From: an uncultured Dyadobacter sp. | GTDB taxonomy: Bacteria; Bacteroidota; Bacteroidia; Cytophagales; Spirosomataceae | NCBI RefSeq assembly: GCF_946482605.1 | Contig: NZ_CAMLSE010000018.1 | Location: forward strand, 111,891 to 175,890 | Direction of reading: 5' to 3' | DNA length: 64,000 bases | Shown here: positions 17,509 to 26,542 of the stretch, in pieces | Numbering within the stretch: position 1 is the stretch's first letter | How the letters are laid out: each line of letters opens with the position of its first letter | Notes under the pieces: model-generated | Databases searched by the model: none | The model's input: only the letters and a program-made list of their open reading frames with translations | What the model was told of the DNA's origin: nothing | Program-made: the position numbers and the translations under genes

Positions 17509-17928
17509 TCAGGGAAAGAGTTTCAGGAACTCGGACAAATTGTAAACGGGTAACAGCGTCAATGCTTGATGCTGAAATTTCTTGTCTCTGCTGACGAAGT
17601 AATCTACCTTATGATGAAGCGCTGTATAATATTGCAGCGCATCTTCAATATCGTCGATTGGTGAGGTGAGCGCAAGATTTACCACTTCCTGGTTTGCGTC
17701 TATAATCTTCACATCCGCCAGCAGCAGCAGCAATAAATCTTTGGACTTGGCACTTCCGTATGCCTTGGTAAGCCAGTAACTCACGATATGCAGGATCGAT
17801 GGATAGATGAAAGCCTGAATCTTCTTTTCCAGCGCCAAAGCCATTATTTTCCTTACTTCGTCATAATCCTTTCTCTTTAAAAGGAAGTCAAGCACGATGT
17901 TAGCGTCGAGAAAAACCCTAGTTACCAT
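17509..17928 (-). CDS. PIN-domain toxin of a type II toxin-antitoxin pair
   Basis: This 139-residue protein is a probable VapC-type ribonuclease. It starts V-F-L-D-A-N with the first acidic residue Asp8, has D-D-I-E-D at 92-96, and Asp115 in VSRDKKF, giving the acidic cluster of the PIN active site. Its start overlaps the end of the antitoxin gene by 11 bp, the usual antitoxin-first coupling. Its target RNA cannot be told from the sequence. Confidence 0.85.
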   Translation of the reverse strand: MVTRVFLDANIVLDFLLKRKDYDEVRKIMALALEKKIQAFIYPSILHIVSYWLTKAYGSAKSKDLLLLLLADVKIIDANQEVVNLALTSPIDDIEDALQYYTALHHKVDYFVSRDKKFQHQALTLLPVYNLSEFLKLFP

Positions 17929-18166
17929 ATTTCTCTGCCAGGGCTTCGTAGTAGGATTTTTTCAAATCTTCGAGATCGCTGATGCCGGTCGGCGCTTCCA
18001 TTTGATCCATTATTTCGAGAATACTTTGCTTACGGCCTTCCGATGAAGCAATCGTTTTAAGATGATCCTCGATAATTTGAGAAACACTCACCTGTCGGGC
18101 GGCCGCGTAGCTTTTGATGTAAGCCAGCACGGTTTCTTCGATCGTTATATTCAAGCGTGTTTTCAT
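17918..18166 (-). CDS. Antitoxin, DUF6364-like ribbon-helix-helix protein
   Basis: This short protein begins M-K-T-R-L-N-I-T-I-E-E and continues into two helices, the pattern of ribbon-helix-helix DNA-binding antitoxins of the DUF6364 type. The frame is open to an ATG at 18193, but I prefer 18166: the shorter form starts directly at the DNA-binding strand, and the upstream stretch holds paired palindromes that look like the operator. The C-terminal half probably wraps the PIN toxin. Confidence 0.8.
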   Translation of the reverse strand: MKTRLNITIEETVLAYIKSYAAARQVSVSQIIEDHLKTIASSEGRKQSILEIMDQMEAPTGISDLEDLKKSYYEALAEKYGN

Positions 18167-18175
18167 ACTATGAAT

Positions 18176-18203
18176 ATGCGCATAAATTTCCATACATGCG
18201 CAT
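18176..18203 (-). promoter_or_regulatory. Twin palindromic operator of the toxin-antitoxin operon
   Basis: The palindrome ATGCGCAT occurs at 18176-18183 and again at 18196-18203, exactly 20 bp centre to centre (two helical turns). It lies 10-37 bp upstream of the antitoxin start. Ribbon-helix-helix antitoxins usually repress their own operon at such paired sites, so this is a good operator candidate. Confidence 0.6.
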
Positions 18204-18207
18204 GATT

Positions 18208-18894
18208 TTAAATATTTATCCGTAAAATCAACCCAGGATCAGGACATAAATCCAGATAATAGGTACGATCATCGGGATGGCAAACGCCCGGAAAGTCGCC
18301 CTCATGTGCTCCCATGTCTCCGATGACCTGGAAATGCAGGTGGGGTGGCCAGTCACCGTTTTCGGGGTAAGCGCCAATGTCAGCAAAATGCTCGCCCGCC
18401 TTGATGACCTTGCCATTGGATAATCCTTCGAGGGAAGCCAGCGATAAATGACCGTAAAGCGTGAAGAATGCAATTCCGCTTAGCTCGTGGGCCAGGATAA
18501 TGGTAGGGCCGTAGTCGCCGTAGTGATTGTTGAATGCAAAACTGTGCACCCTACCGTCCAGCGGAGCGTGCAGCGGTTCGCCGGCGTCAGTCCAGATGTC
18601 GACACCCAGGTGTATACTGCGAGGCCTTTCCGAATTGGCCGAAAAATGCTTCCGATGTCTGTAAATGATGCGGTCCTCTCCGTAGCCGCCAATTCCGTTG
18701 TAAGTATTTCCCGAAAGCATTTCGCCAAAGATATAATCCGCGAAGTCCCCGGTGTCAGTGAGTTCGCGTGCCATCAAATCCGCATTATCAGCCGTAAAAT
18801 CCAGCTTCCGGTAAGGTTTACCATTCTGTATAAGGGCGGAAAATGCCGGGTAACGACCGAGTATCTGAATAAGCTCTGACATTTGAATGGGCAT
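18208..18894 (-). CDS. M23-family peptidase (LytM/lysostaphin type)
   Basis: This is a zinc endopeptidase expected to cut peptidoglycan cross-links. The domain shows HLGVDIW and a later HLHFQV, which supply the zinc ligands and catalytic histidine (H-x3-D ... H-x-H). No signal peptide is evident, which is unusual for a cell-wall enzyme. The frame is open to 18939, but that start would overlap the upstream gene's terminator; ATG 18894 or 18882 is more likely. The nearby antitoxin starts 42 bp downstream. Confidence 0.85.
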   Translation of the reverse strand: MPIQMSELIQILGRYPAFSALIQNGKPYRKLDFTADNADLMARELTDTGDFADYIFGEMLSGNTYNGIGGYGEDRIIYRHRKHFSANSERPRSIHLGVDIWTDAGEPLHAPLDGRVHSFAFNNHYGDYGPTIILAHELSGIAFFTLYGHLSLASLEGLSNGKVIKAGEHFADIGAYPENGDWPPHLHFQVIGDMGAHEGDFPGVCHPDDRTYYLDLCPDPGLILRINI

Positions 18895-18901
18895 TAAACA
18901 A

Positions 18902-18930
18902 ACCTGGCAAGCCTTTACGACTCGCCAGGT
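18902..18930 (-). terminator. Weak terminator after the DUF5117 metalloprotease gene
   Basis: On the minus strand a 7-bp stem extended by two pairs past one mismatch (18921-18930 with 18902-18911) is followed by TTTGTTTAAT. It lies 9 bp after the protease stop and just before the M23 start. Confidence 0.55.
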
Positions 18931-18938
18931 CAGAAACA

Positions 18939-21518
18939 TTATTTTGGGTCCAGTGCTTGCTTAATGCGCTGTGACACGTCTTGCAAATGGTAACGTGTGT
19001 TTTTATCAGTGCTCCTGGCTGCGGCACTGGCCAGGGTGGCTTTCAGGCTTTCCAAATGCGCCCTTGCCACTGAGGGTAGATCCGTTTTTTCAAGCTCCAC
19101 GCTTCTTGTCGAAAATCCGTATGTAATGCCCACCGGAACGGACTGCACATTGGCTCTTCCCGGTTTTAAAAGTGAGATTAGTTTTTCGGCATATACCTTT
19201 TGGAGGTTTCTGCGATACAGATCGATGGGTTTGCCAGCCTTGGCTTCCGACCAGATTCCTGTTTCAAGATCCGTGAAAAGGTCGTCCAGCGTGTAATTTT
19301 TAGCCGAGAGGCCCGTCTCCATCAATCTCACCGCCCGGTCACCCGCAAAAAGGGAAGTTAATGCAAATTCCTGCAATGCCTTAACCGCTTCTACTCCGGT
19401 TTCCGGTTTGACCTTATTGAGAATATTCTGGTCGAGCAGCCATGTAGGTGTTTTAAACAGCTGAGTGTTCAAAAAGTCGATGGCCTCTTTTTGAGTAGCT
19501 TTCGGAACTGTTGTAAAGGTGGGTCCTTCCATATCGTACGTGGTGGGCGTATCGTAAATTCCTCCCACGTTTTTGATCACATGTCCCAGATAACGACGGT
19601 ATTGAGTTACTACGTTGCCGTAAATCTCATCGAGCTCCTTATAGCTCTCGCCATCTTCCTTGCTCCATTCAATCAGGTGCGGAGTAATGCGTTTGAGGTT
19701 CTTAATGCCATATTCGGATGCCTTCATAGCATTGTCGCCCAGGTCTTCTGTCTGATAGCGGGGGTCGTATGGGCTGATCTCCGTACCGAAATGCAGACGG
19801 GTATCCTTATAAGCCGCCTTTGTCATGTTGTTCAGCATTGACTTTTCGGCATCGGCGTCTTTGGCATCTGAAAAATTGCTGTAACCCCATTGGATCGCCC
19901 ATTTGTCGTAGTCACCGATTCTTGGGAACAAGTTTGTTACACCGTCTTCCGGCTGTGCCACATAATTGAACCGCGCATAGTCCATGATCGATGAGGTGTG
20001 TCCGTGCTCCTCTACCCACGCTTTGTCACGTAGTTTTTCAACCGGAGTCGCAGAGCTGGCGCCCATGTTATGCCGCAAGCCGAGTGTGTGGCCGATCTCG
20101 TGCGATGATACGAAGCGCACCAACTCGCCCATGAGTTCGTCGTCAAATTTCTTGCTGCGTGCTTTTGGGTCTACGGCGCCGGCCTGGATAATGTACCAGT
20201 TGCGCAGCAACCGCATTACATTATGGTACCAGCCAATATGACTTTCCAGAATTTCGCCGCTGCGGGGGTCGTGTACATTTGGCCCGTAAGCATTCTGAAT
20301 GTCTGCTGCAAAATACCGGATCACTGAATAGCGCGCGTCTTCCAGGCTCATTGTCGTGTCTTTCTCTGGCCAGTATTCTCCCCGGATTGCATTCTTCCAC
20401 CCGGCTTTTTCAAAAGCGACCTGCCAGTCGTCGACACCGGCTTTCAGGTATTTGCGCCATTTTTCAGGCGTGGCCGGATCGATATAATAAACGATGGGCT
20501 TTCTGGGCTCGATGAGTTCGCCGTTTTTCTGCTTGCGGGCATCTTCTGCATTCTTGGGTTCGAGGCGCCATCTGACCGCAAAAACTTCGGTGTCTGACCG
20601 TTGGGATTCTTCACTGAAAGTTGCGTACTGATTGGCAAAATAACCAACACGGCTGTCAAAAATCCGCTTTTTCATCGGGGACTTCGGAAGGAGGATCAAT
20701 GAAGTATTCATTTCAAAAGTCACTACGCCTGCGTCGAGACCCGACGGTAAATATTGCCCGACGGACGGTACCGGCGTCGGCGTGAGCAGCTGCGGCGTAA
20801 CGGCGAACGTTTTCACCGACCGGATTTCGGTATTAATAGGATAGCTGCTGATCTTTTCGATAAAGGATGCTTCCTTCTTGAATGCAGCCAGTTTGAGCAG
20901 CTGTTTACTGATCGAGCTGAGTGAGAATACCTGGTTGTCGGAGTTGAAAAACTCGGTAACGTCGACCACCGAGGATTTAGCGCCCGGCTCTTTCTTCACG
21001 GCCTTAATGTCAAAAACACCGATAATGGGATCAGAATTGGAGTTTTTGACGGCCTGGAATATCGGCTTGGTACTATCCGGGCTGGTAACGACAATGGTAA
21101 CCGACCGTAGCAGCAGGTTATTATCCATGCCTTTTTCCCAGCGGATCATCTGGCGGTTCACCTCCTCACCTCCGAAAATTCCACCACCTGCCGCGGTTTT
21201 GGAATAGCGGGTAACGGCCATAATGTCGCGATTCAAAAGTGAGTCGGGAATCTCAAAATACCATTTATCGTCCACTTTATGGACAGAGATCATCCCTTTC
21301 TGGCTTACCGCACTGGTGTCGATCAGGTCTTTGAAAGCCTTTGGACCCTTCTTTTTGTCATCTTTCAGCTTGTCTTTGACCGCGGTAGCGACGGCATCGA
21401 CCGCTTTGTCGATCTTAACATCTTCCTGTTTTTCTTTCTTTTTCTTTCGTTGGGCCCGGGCGTCGTTTACGTAAAGTAATGCCAGCACCGCGAGGAGAAG
21501 GTAACGCATTAATCGCAT
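18939..21518 (-). CDS. Large secreted zinc metalloprotease (DUF5118-DUF5117-DUF4953 type)
   Basis: An 859-residue protein with a signal peptide (residues 1-22, ending A-R-A-Q) and a Lys-rich stretch just after it. The first half has the DUF5118 and DUF5117 layout seen in Bacteroidota and in some Gammaproteobacteria. The metzincin site HEIGHTLGLRH gives ligands His473, His477, His483 and catalytic Glu474. The substrate is unknown. The Lys-rich segment after the signal peptide could be a trafficking or disordered linker. No sorting tail of T9SS type is obvious at the C-terminus. Confidence 0.88.
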   Translation of the reverse strand: MRLMRYLLLAVLALLYVNDARAQRKKKKEKQEDVKIDKAVDAVATAVKDKLKDDKKKGPKAFKDLIDTSAVSQKGMISVHKVDDKWYFEIPDSLLNRDIMAVTRYSKTAAGGGIFGGEEVNRQMIRWEKGMDNNLLLRSVTIVVTSPDSTKPIFQAVKNSNSDPIIGVFDIKAVKKEPGAKSSVVDVTEFFNSDNQVFSLSSISKQLLKLAAFKKEASFIEKISSYPINTEIRSVKTFAVTPQLLTPTPVPSVGQYLPSGLDAGVVTFEMNTSLILLPKSPMKKRIFDSRVGYFANQYATFSEESQRSDTEVFAVRWRLEPKNAEDARKQKNGELIEPRKPIVYYIDPATPEKWRKYLKAGVDDWQVAFEKAGWKNAIRGEYWPEKDTTMSLEDARYSVIRYFAADIQNAYGPNVHDPRSGEILESHIGWYHNVMRLLRNWYIIQAGAVDPKARSKKFDDELMGELVRFVSSHEIGHTLGLRHNMGASSATPVEKLRDKAWVEEHGHTSSIMDYARFNYVAQPEDGVTNLFPRIGDYDKWAIQWGYSNFSDAKDADAEKSMLNNMTKAAYKDTRLHFGTEISPYDPRYQTEDLGDNAMKASEYGIKNLKRITPHLIEWSKEDGESYKELDEIYGNVVTQYRRYLGHVIKNVGGIYDTPTTYDMEGPTFTTVPKATQKEAIDFLNTQLFKTPTWLLDQNILNKVKPETGVEAVKALQEFALTSLFAGDRAVRLMETGLSAKNYTLDDLFTDLETGIWSEAKAGKPIDLYRRNLQKVYAEKLISLLKPGRANVQSVPVGITYGFSTRSVELEKTDLPSVARAHLESLKATLASAAARSTDKNTRYHLQDVSQRIKQALDPK

Positions 21519-21572
21519 AGAGTTGGTTTGGTTTTGGATAAAGTATATTTTAATAAAAGAGGGTCAAGATCA

Positions 21573-22508
21573 CTAGCGCGCCATTAATTCGGCCAATACA
21601 CCTTCTTTGAGGGCGTATTTGGAAACCTGCATGGCGCGGATGCCATAAGTTTTCAATACATAATCGACAAGGCATACGGCCACAACGATCATATCCACGC
21701 GCAATTCGATCATCCCGGGGATTAGTAAACGCTCGTCGTGGTTTGCGGTAAGGACAAGGGCGTAAGTGCGGTAAAATTCGTCCAGCGGAATGTCAAAATC
21801 GGTTTGGGAAGCGGGAGGCCAGTTGCCAGTACGATGATGGAAATCGATATCGACCAGGGTGTCGAAGGTTCCGGAAGACCCAACCAGCTTCACCGGGGCA
21901 TATTGGTGAACCGCATTTGCCAGCGGGATCAGATTTTCTTCGAAGTGATTGTAGAGATTCCTGCGATCGGCCTGGGAAAGGGGATCATTGCGCATGAATT
22001 TTTCCATCAGCCGCTGGCCGCCGATCTCGAAGCTCTGTTTCCAGAATATCTGCGAGCGGTTGCCGATGATGAATTCAACGCTGCCGCCACCGATATCCAT
22101 GATCAGCGAAGGCTGGTCGCCGATGTCGGCTCCGTGCCTTACACCATAGTAAATATACTCCGCCTCCCGGTTGCCGTCGATCACGGTGACGGTGATGTTG
22201 GTTTTGTCGAGGATTTCCGAGCAGAACTCGTGCTTATTGTCCGCATTGCGGATAGCACTTGTTCCGAATGCGAATGTATTATGCGGCAGCACCTCAAATG
22301 AATCCAGTTTTTCACGGAAGTAGGTAAGCACATTCAATGCGCGGTCGAGTGCTTCGGGGGTGATGATCCGCCTGTTGATGCCGCCCATACCGATGCGCGC
22401 AGGCCTGCTTTCGTGGAAGATGGTCTTGAAACGGTCGCTGTTTTGCTCCGCAATGAGCAGGTGAAAAGTGTTCGTTCCTAAATCAATTATTCCCAGTCTC
22501 GAACTCAT
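21573..22508 (-). CDS. Ppx/GppA phosphatase family protein
   Basis: This protein belongs to the exopolyphosphatase / guanosine-pentaphosphate phosphatase family (ASKHA fold). The phosphate-1 loop IDLGTNTFHLL lies near the N-terminus and the second glycine-rich loop M-D-I-G-G-G-S-V-E-F is near residue 140. At 311 residues it has the short form without the C-terminal HD-like domains, so it could degrade polyphosphate or (p)ppGpp. It stands divergent from rpsU. Confidence 0.9.
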   Translation of the reverse strand: MSSRLGIIDLGTNTFHLLIAEQNSDRFKTIFHESRPARIGMGGINRRIITPEALDRALNVLTYFREKLDSFEVLPHNTFAFGTSAIRNADNKHEFCSEILDKTNITVTVIDGNREAEYIYYGVRHGADIGDQPSLIMDIGGGSVEFIIGNRSQIFWKQSFEIGGQRLMEKFMRNDPLSQADRRNLYNHFEENLIPLANAVHQYAPVKLVGSSGTFDTLVDIDFHHRTGNWPPASQTDFDIPLDEFYRTYALVLTANHDERLLIPGMIELRVDMIVVAVCLVDYVLKTYGIRAMQVSKYALKEGVLAELMAR

Positions 22509-22665
22509 ATCGGGCTGTTTCAGATGTTAATGACTTTCTTTTCAATGCAATGAATACAAAAATAACCGAATTTTAACGACTTATTTCTTGATTTTCTGTT
22601 GGATATAGTTTTTCTTTGCAGTCCGATTTCAGAAACCAATTCAAAGAACATTACAATTCGCAAGC

Positions 22666-22860
22666 ATGCTTATTATTAACATCAAAGACAACGAATCGAT
22701 TGACCGCGCTCTTAAGCGTTACAAGAAGAAATTTGAAAGAACTGGTACAATGCGCCAGCTTCGCGCCCGTACAGCTTTCGAAAAGCCATCTGTAAAGCGT
22801 CGTTTCGAAGTTTTGCGTGCCGTTTACAAAGAAAAAACATACGGTCATTTAGAAGACTAG
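22666..22860 (+). CDS. rpsU: 30S ribosomal protein bS21
   Basis: This 64-residue basic ribosomal protein sits near the anti-Shine-Dalgarno end of 16S rRNA. The fold is recognisable from ESIDRALKRYKKK and the Arg-rich helix that follows. In Bacteroidota ribosomes bS21 helps hide the anti-SD sequence, and in Flavobacteriia its own gene often keeps a strong SD; here no strong SD is visible before the ATG. A T-rich element resembling a -7 box (TTTCTTTG, about 22611-22618) lies upstream. Confidence 0.96.
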   Translation: MLIINIKDNESIDRALKRYKKKFERTGTMRQLRARTAFEKPSVKRRFEVLRAVYKEKTYGHLED

Positions 22861-22920
22861 TTCCTGACGGAATGGTTCTCTGAAAGGCTTCTATAGGATT
22901 ATTGTATCCATATCATACGC

Positions 22921-22953
22921 AAAGAGCTATCTTGAATAAGATGGCTCTTTTTC
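22921..22953 (+). terminator. Terminator between rpsU and xerC
   Basis: A 13-bp stem (22921-22933 with 22938-22950, one G-U pair) with a 4-base loop runs into TTTTT. It ends only 14 bp before the xerC start, so it may attenuate rather than fully separate the two genes. Confidence 0.85.
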
Positions 22954-22966
22954 GTATGTTAGGGTT

Positions 22967-23839
22967 ATGATAACGCTATTTCTGGAATTTCTCCAATTCG
23001 AAAAGCGCTCCAGTGAGCATACGATTAAATCATACCGGACTGATCTCGAACAGTTTCAGAAGTACCTGCTATACCAGTATGAATGTGCGGAGCCCGAAAT
23101 TGCCCGCGCTCCCATGCTCCGCTCATGGATCGTGACCCTGATGGAAGAAGGACTCAACCCATCCTCGATTAATAGAAAGATTGCCTCCCTCCGGACTTAT
23201 TATGGCTTTTTAAGAAAGAAAAAGCACATTCAGAACGACCCTACCAAAATTCTAGCGGCGCTGAAAACGCGGAAAAAGCTTCCGACATTTGTCGAGGAGA
23301 AATCCATGGAGCTTCTATTCACCGAAGTGCGGTTTTCGGAGGATTTTGAAGGTCTCCGTGACCGGGTGATTATGGAGCTGCTCTACGGAAGCGGGATTCG
23401 CCTTTCGGAACTTGTAGGCCTGGAATTGAAAGACCTCAATTTGCCAGCCAGAACGATCCGGGTCTTTGGAAAGCGTGCCAAGGAGCGGATTGTTCCCGTT
23501 TCCACCTCACTGGCAGAGCTCCTGGGCAAGTATATCGGTCTGCGGGCTCCGACTGAACCTACGGAAGTTCTTTTGTTAACTGACTCGTTTAAAGAAGTTT
23601 ACCCCGTTTTCGTCCAGAGGAAGGTGAAACAATATCTTTCGGCTGTAACGACATTGTCGCAGAAAAGTCCGCACGTGCTGCGTCACACCTATGCAACGCA
23701 TTTACTCAACCGCGGCGCGGACCTGAATGCGATCAAGGAGTTACTTGGTCACGCGAACCTTGCGGCCACGCAGATTTACACGCATAACTCCATTGAAAAG
23801 CTCAAAAAAACGCATCAACAAGCGCATCCCAAAGCCTGA
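22967..23839 (+). CDS. xerC: Tyrosine recombinase, XerC type
   Basis: This site-specific recombinase probably resolves chromosome dimers. It has 290 residues: an N-terminal SAM-like core-binding domain and a C-terminal catalytic domain with Arg145 (GIRLSEL), Lys169, His236 and Arg239 (HVLRHTYATHLL), His262 (GHANL) and nucleophile Tyr271. The rpsU-xerC neighbourhood is common in Bacteroidota, which supports the housekeeping role rather than an integrase. No integron array or att-like repeats are seen nearby. Confidence 0.92.
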   Translation: MITLFLEFLQFEKRSSEHTIKSYRTDLEQFQKYLLYQYECAEPEIARAPMLRSWIVTLMEEGLNPSSINRKIASLRTYYGFLRKKKHIQNDPTKILAALKTRKKLPTFVEEKSMELLFTEVRFSEDFEGLRDRVIMELLYGSGIRLSELVGLELKDLNLPARTIRVFGKRAKERIVPVSTSLAELLGKYIGLRAPTEPTEVLLLTDSFKEVYPVFVQRKVKQYLSAVTTLSQKSPHVLRHTYATHLLNRGADLNAIKELLGHANLAATQIYTHNSIEKLKKTHQQAHPKA

Positions 23840-23856
23840 AACCCATTTTTTAAAGT

Positions 23857-23864
23857 TATATTTG
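23857..23864 (+). promoter_or_regulatory. -7 element upstream of ppc
   Basis: TATATTTG, a perfect match to TAnnTTTG, lies 41 bp upstream of the ppc start. The expected TTTG at -33 is not clear. Confidence 0.45.
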
Positions 23865-23905
23865 CCTTCAGTGCAAATTTCCAAATATAATTTCGTCACT
23901 CCATT

Positions 23906-26488
23906 ATGAATAATAGTTTCCAGGACGCAGTTGTAACGAAGTATAATATATTTAATAGCCTGTTTCTGAGCTTACCGTACCGCGGTATTTTCCAAACAGG
24001 CTCTCTGCTTCCGATACTGACCCAGCAAAGCGAAGTAGGCTTTCAGGAAGGCAAATCTCCCAAAGAAATCATCGAGCATTTTTTTTCAGAGCTCCTGGAA
24101 ACAGCTACTCCCAAGGAACGTGCGGATCTGCTTTTTGCATTTATCCAATACATCGAACGCCAGGTCGTGCTTTTCGATTCGGTGGAGGATGCAGCCTTTG
24201 ACGAAACCCATGACCTGACCGGCAAAGGCTCGGTGACTTACCTGACCGAACGGCTGGAAAATGACGAACTAAAAAAGAAATTGCTCGCCAAGCTGGAAGA
24301 TTTCAGCGTCCGCATTGTACTGACTGCCCACCCGACGCAATTTTACTCCGGTAAAGTGCTGGGCATTATCAACGACCTGGAAGATGCGATCAAGGCAAAC
24401 GATTTTACAGAGGTAAACCAGTTGCTGTTGCAGCTTGGGAAAACAGCTTTTATTAACCATGAAAAGCCCACGCCTTTTGACGAGGCGGTGAGCCTGTGCT
24501 GGTTCCTCGAAAATGTATATTACGATGCGATTCCTTCCATTCTTGAAAAACTCATTAATGGCCTGGGAATGAGCGTACATGACTGGCCTTACCCGAATGT
24601 GTTCCGCCTGGGCTTCTGGCCGGGAGGCGACCGTGATGGTAACCCGTTTGTGAACCCGGAAATCACATTGAAAGTCGCAGATCGCCTGCGGGAGACACTT
24701 TTGCGTGGTTATTACCGTGACATCCGTCAGCTAAAACGCCGCCTTACATTTAAAGGAGTTGATGACGCGATCACCCTGGCGGAAAGAAAAATGAACAGTA
24801 CGATTTTCGGACCGTTTGAAGAAGGGTACGAAAATGCGCAGGAACTGATCGAGGAGTTGCTCAAAGCCCGCGAAGTGCTGGTGAACAAACATCAGGGGTT
24901 GTTCGTGGAACTGCTCGATAACTTTATATTGAAGCTTAATTTGTTCGGGTTCTTCTTCGCAAGCCTCGACGTCCGCCAGGACAGTCGTAAGCATGGCAAG
25001 GCTTGGGAGGATATTCTCAAAAGGCTTGAAAAGAAAATTCCGCTGCTGAAATACGCCGATTACGAGAGCTGGGATGAGGCGAAAAAGATCGATCTGCTGC
25101 TTTCGCTGAATATTCCGCTTCGTGACGAAGATTACGAAGACGAGCTCACCAAAGACATTCTCGGCTCCATCCGGGCTATTAAAACCATTCAGGAAAAGAA
25201 TGGCGAAAAAGGCGCCCACCGGTATGTGATCAGCAATAATACTTCCGCATTGAATGTAATGCAGGTGGTGGCGCTAGCCAAAAACCTGATTGCCAACGAA
25301 GAAGGCAAACTGGCGCTCGACGTTGTCCCACTTTTCGAAACGGTAGACGATCTCGCCAATGCGCCGGGCATTATGCGACAATTGTATGAAAATGAATATT
25401 ATCGCAACCACCTGACCAACCGCGAAAACCATCAAACCATTATGGTGGGCTTTTCGGACGGTACTAAAGATGGCGGTTATCTGCGAGCCAACTGGTCCAT
25501 TTACCGGGCCAAGGAGGAATTGACGAAAGTTTCGCGTGAATTCGGCATTAAAGTGACATTCTTCGACGGTCGTGGAGGACCTCCTGCACGTGGCGGTGGC
25601 AATAACCACAACTTTTATTCGTCGCTCGGTAAGGATATCGAGGATAAGGAAATCCAGCTCACGGTTCAGGGGCAGACCATCAGTTCCAACTACGGTACTG
25701 TCACTACGGCCATGTATAATCTGGAACGATTGTTTACTGCGGGGGTGGAAAATCACCTTTTCAAAGGTCATCGTGAAGATGAGCTGACGGATGCAGATAA
25801 GGATCTGATCGAGGAAATGGCGGAGATCGCCTATAATTCTTATCTGGATCTGAAAAATCATCCGAAGTTTGTGAAATACCTGGATAAAAAGACGCCTTTG
25901 CGTTTTTACGGACAAACGAATATCGGAAGCAGGCCTACCAAGCGCGGTAACGACGACGAGGGCTTGAAGTTCGAGGACTTGCGCGCAATTCCATTCGTAG
26001 GCTCCTGGGCGCAGATGAAACAGAACGTACCCGGGTTTTATGGGTTTGGAACTGCGATACAGCACCTGGCCGGGCAGAACAAAGTGGACGAAATCAAGAA
26101 GCTTTACCAGAAATCGCTCTTCTTCCGGACATTGATCGAAAACTCGATGCAATCCCTTTCGAAAGCGTTTTTCCCGGCTACGAAATACCTGCGTGACGAA
26201 GAAGACTATCGCGAGTTCTGGGATAAGATGTATGATGAATTCCTGTTGACGCGCGAGCTGCTTTTGGATGTATCGAACCAAAAAGAGCTCCTTGACAGCA
26301 ATAATGTTACCAAGGTTTCCATTAAAACCCGGGAGCGGATCGTGCTACCGCTGATCACGATTCAGCAATATGCATTGCAGATGCTCGCAGGCGACCCCAA
26401 GGATTTACCCGTCGATGTTGAAACGTATAATCAGCTGATTATACGGGCGATGTTCGGGATAATCAATGCGGCGAGGAATTCGGCGTAA
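23906..26488 (+). CDS. ppc: Phosphoenolpyruvate carboxylase
   Basis: This cytoplasmic enzyme carboxylates PEP to oxaloacetate and refills the TCA cycle. The 860-residue length is typical. The catalytic His is His142 in VLTAHPTQ. The glycine-rich active-site block FFDGRGGPPARGGGN and the later GSRPTKR motif are intact. The gene has its own candidate promoter and a strong terminator, so it is probably monocistronic. Confidence 0.96.
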   Translation: MNNSFQDAVVTKYNIFNSLFLSLPYRGIFQTGSLLPILTQQSEVGFQEGKSPKEIIEHFFSELLETATPKERADLLFAFIQYIERQVVLFDSVEDAAFDETHDLTGKGSVTYLTERLENDELKKKLLAKLEDFSVRIVLTAHPTQFYSGKVLGIINDLEDAIKANDFTEVNQLLLQLGKTAFINHEKPTPFDEAVSLCWFLENVYYDAIPSILEKLINGLGMSVHDWPYPNVFRLGFWPGGDRDGNPFVNPEITLKVADRLRETLLRGYYRDIRQLKRRLTFKGVDDAITLAERKMNSTIFGPFEEGYENAQELIEELLKAREVLVNKHQGLFVELLDNFILKLNLFGFFFASLDVRQDSRKHGKAWEDILKRLEKKIPLLKYADYESWDEAKKIDLLLSLNIPLRDEDYEDELTKDILGSIRAIKTIQEKNGEKGAHRYVISNNTSALNVMQVVALAKNLIANEEGKLALDVVPLFETVDDLANAPGIMRQLYENEYYRNHLTNRENHQTIMVGFSDGTKDGGYLRANWSIYRAKEELTKVSREFGIKVTFFDGRGGPPARGGGNNHNFYSSLGKDIEDKEIQLTVQGQTISSNYGTVTTAMYNLERLFTAGVENHLFKGHREDELTDADKDLIEEMAEIAYNSYLDLKNHPKFVKYLDKKTPLRFYGQTNIGSRPTKRGNDDEGLKFEDLRAIPFVGSWAQMKQNVPGFYGFGTAIQHLAGQNKVDEIKKLYQKSLFFRTLIENSMQSLSKAFFPATKYLRDEEDYREFWDKMYDEFLLTRELLLDVSNQKELLDSNNVTKVSIKTRERIVLPLITIQQYALQMLAGDPKDLPVDVETYNQLIIRAMFGIINAARNSA

Positions 26489-26509
26489 GATATTCATAAG
26501 CTTTTCATT

Positions 26510-26542
26510 CAAGAGCCGGGTGTCAGCCCGGCTCTTGTTATT
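26510..26542. terminator. Terminator between ppc and lipoprotein A
   Basis: An 11-bp perfect stem (26510-26520 with 26527-26537) with a 6-base loop and T-rich flank sits between two convergent genes. Confidence 0.85.

Noticed and set aside
22967..23839. Possible integron or mobile-element integrase
   Set aside because: The neighbourhood (rpsU) and lack of attachment repeats point to housekeeping XerC.
25274..26281. 335-codon open frame antisense to ppc
   Set aside because: It is a shadow of the strongly conserved ppc coding frame and shows no family motif.
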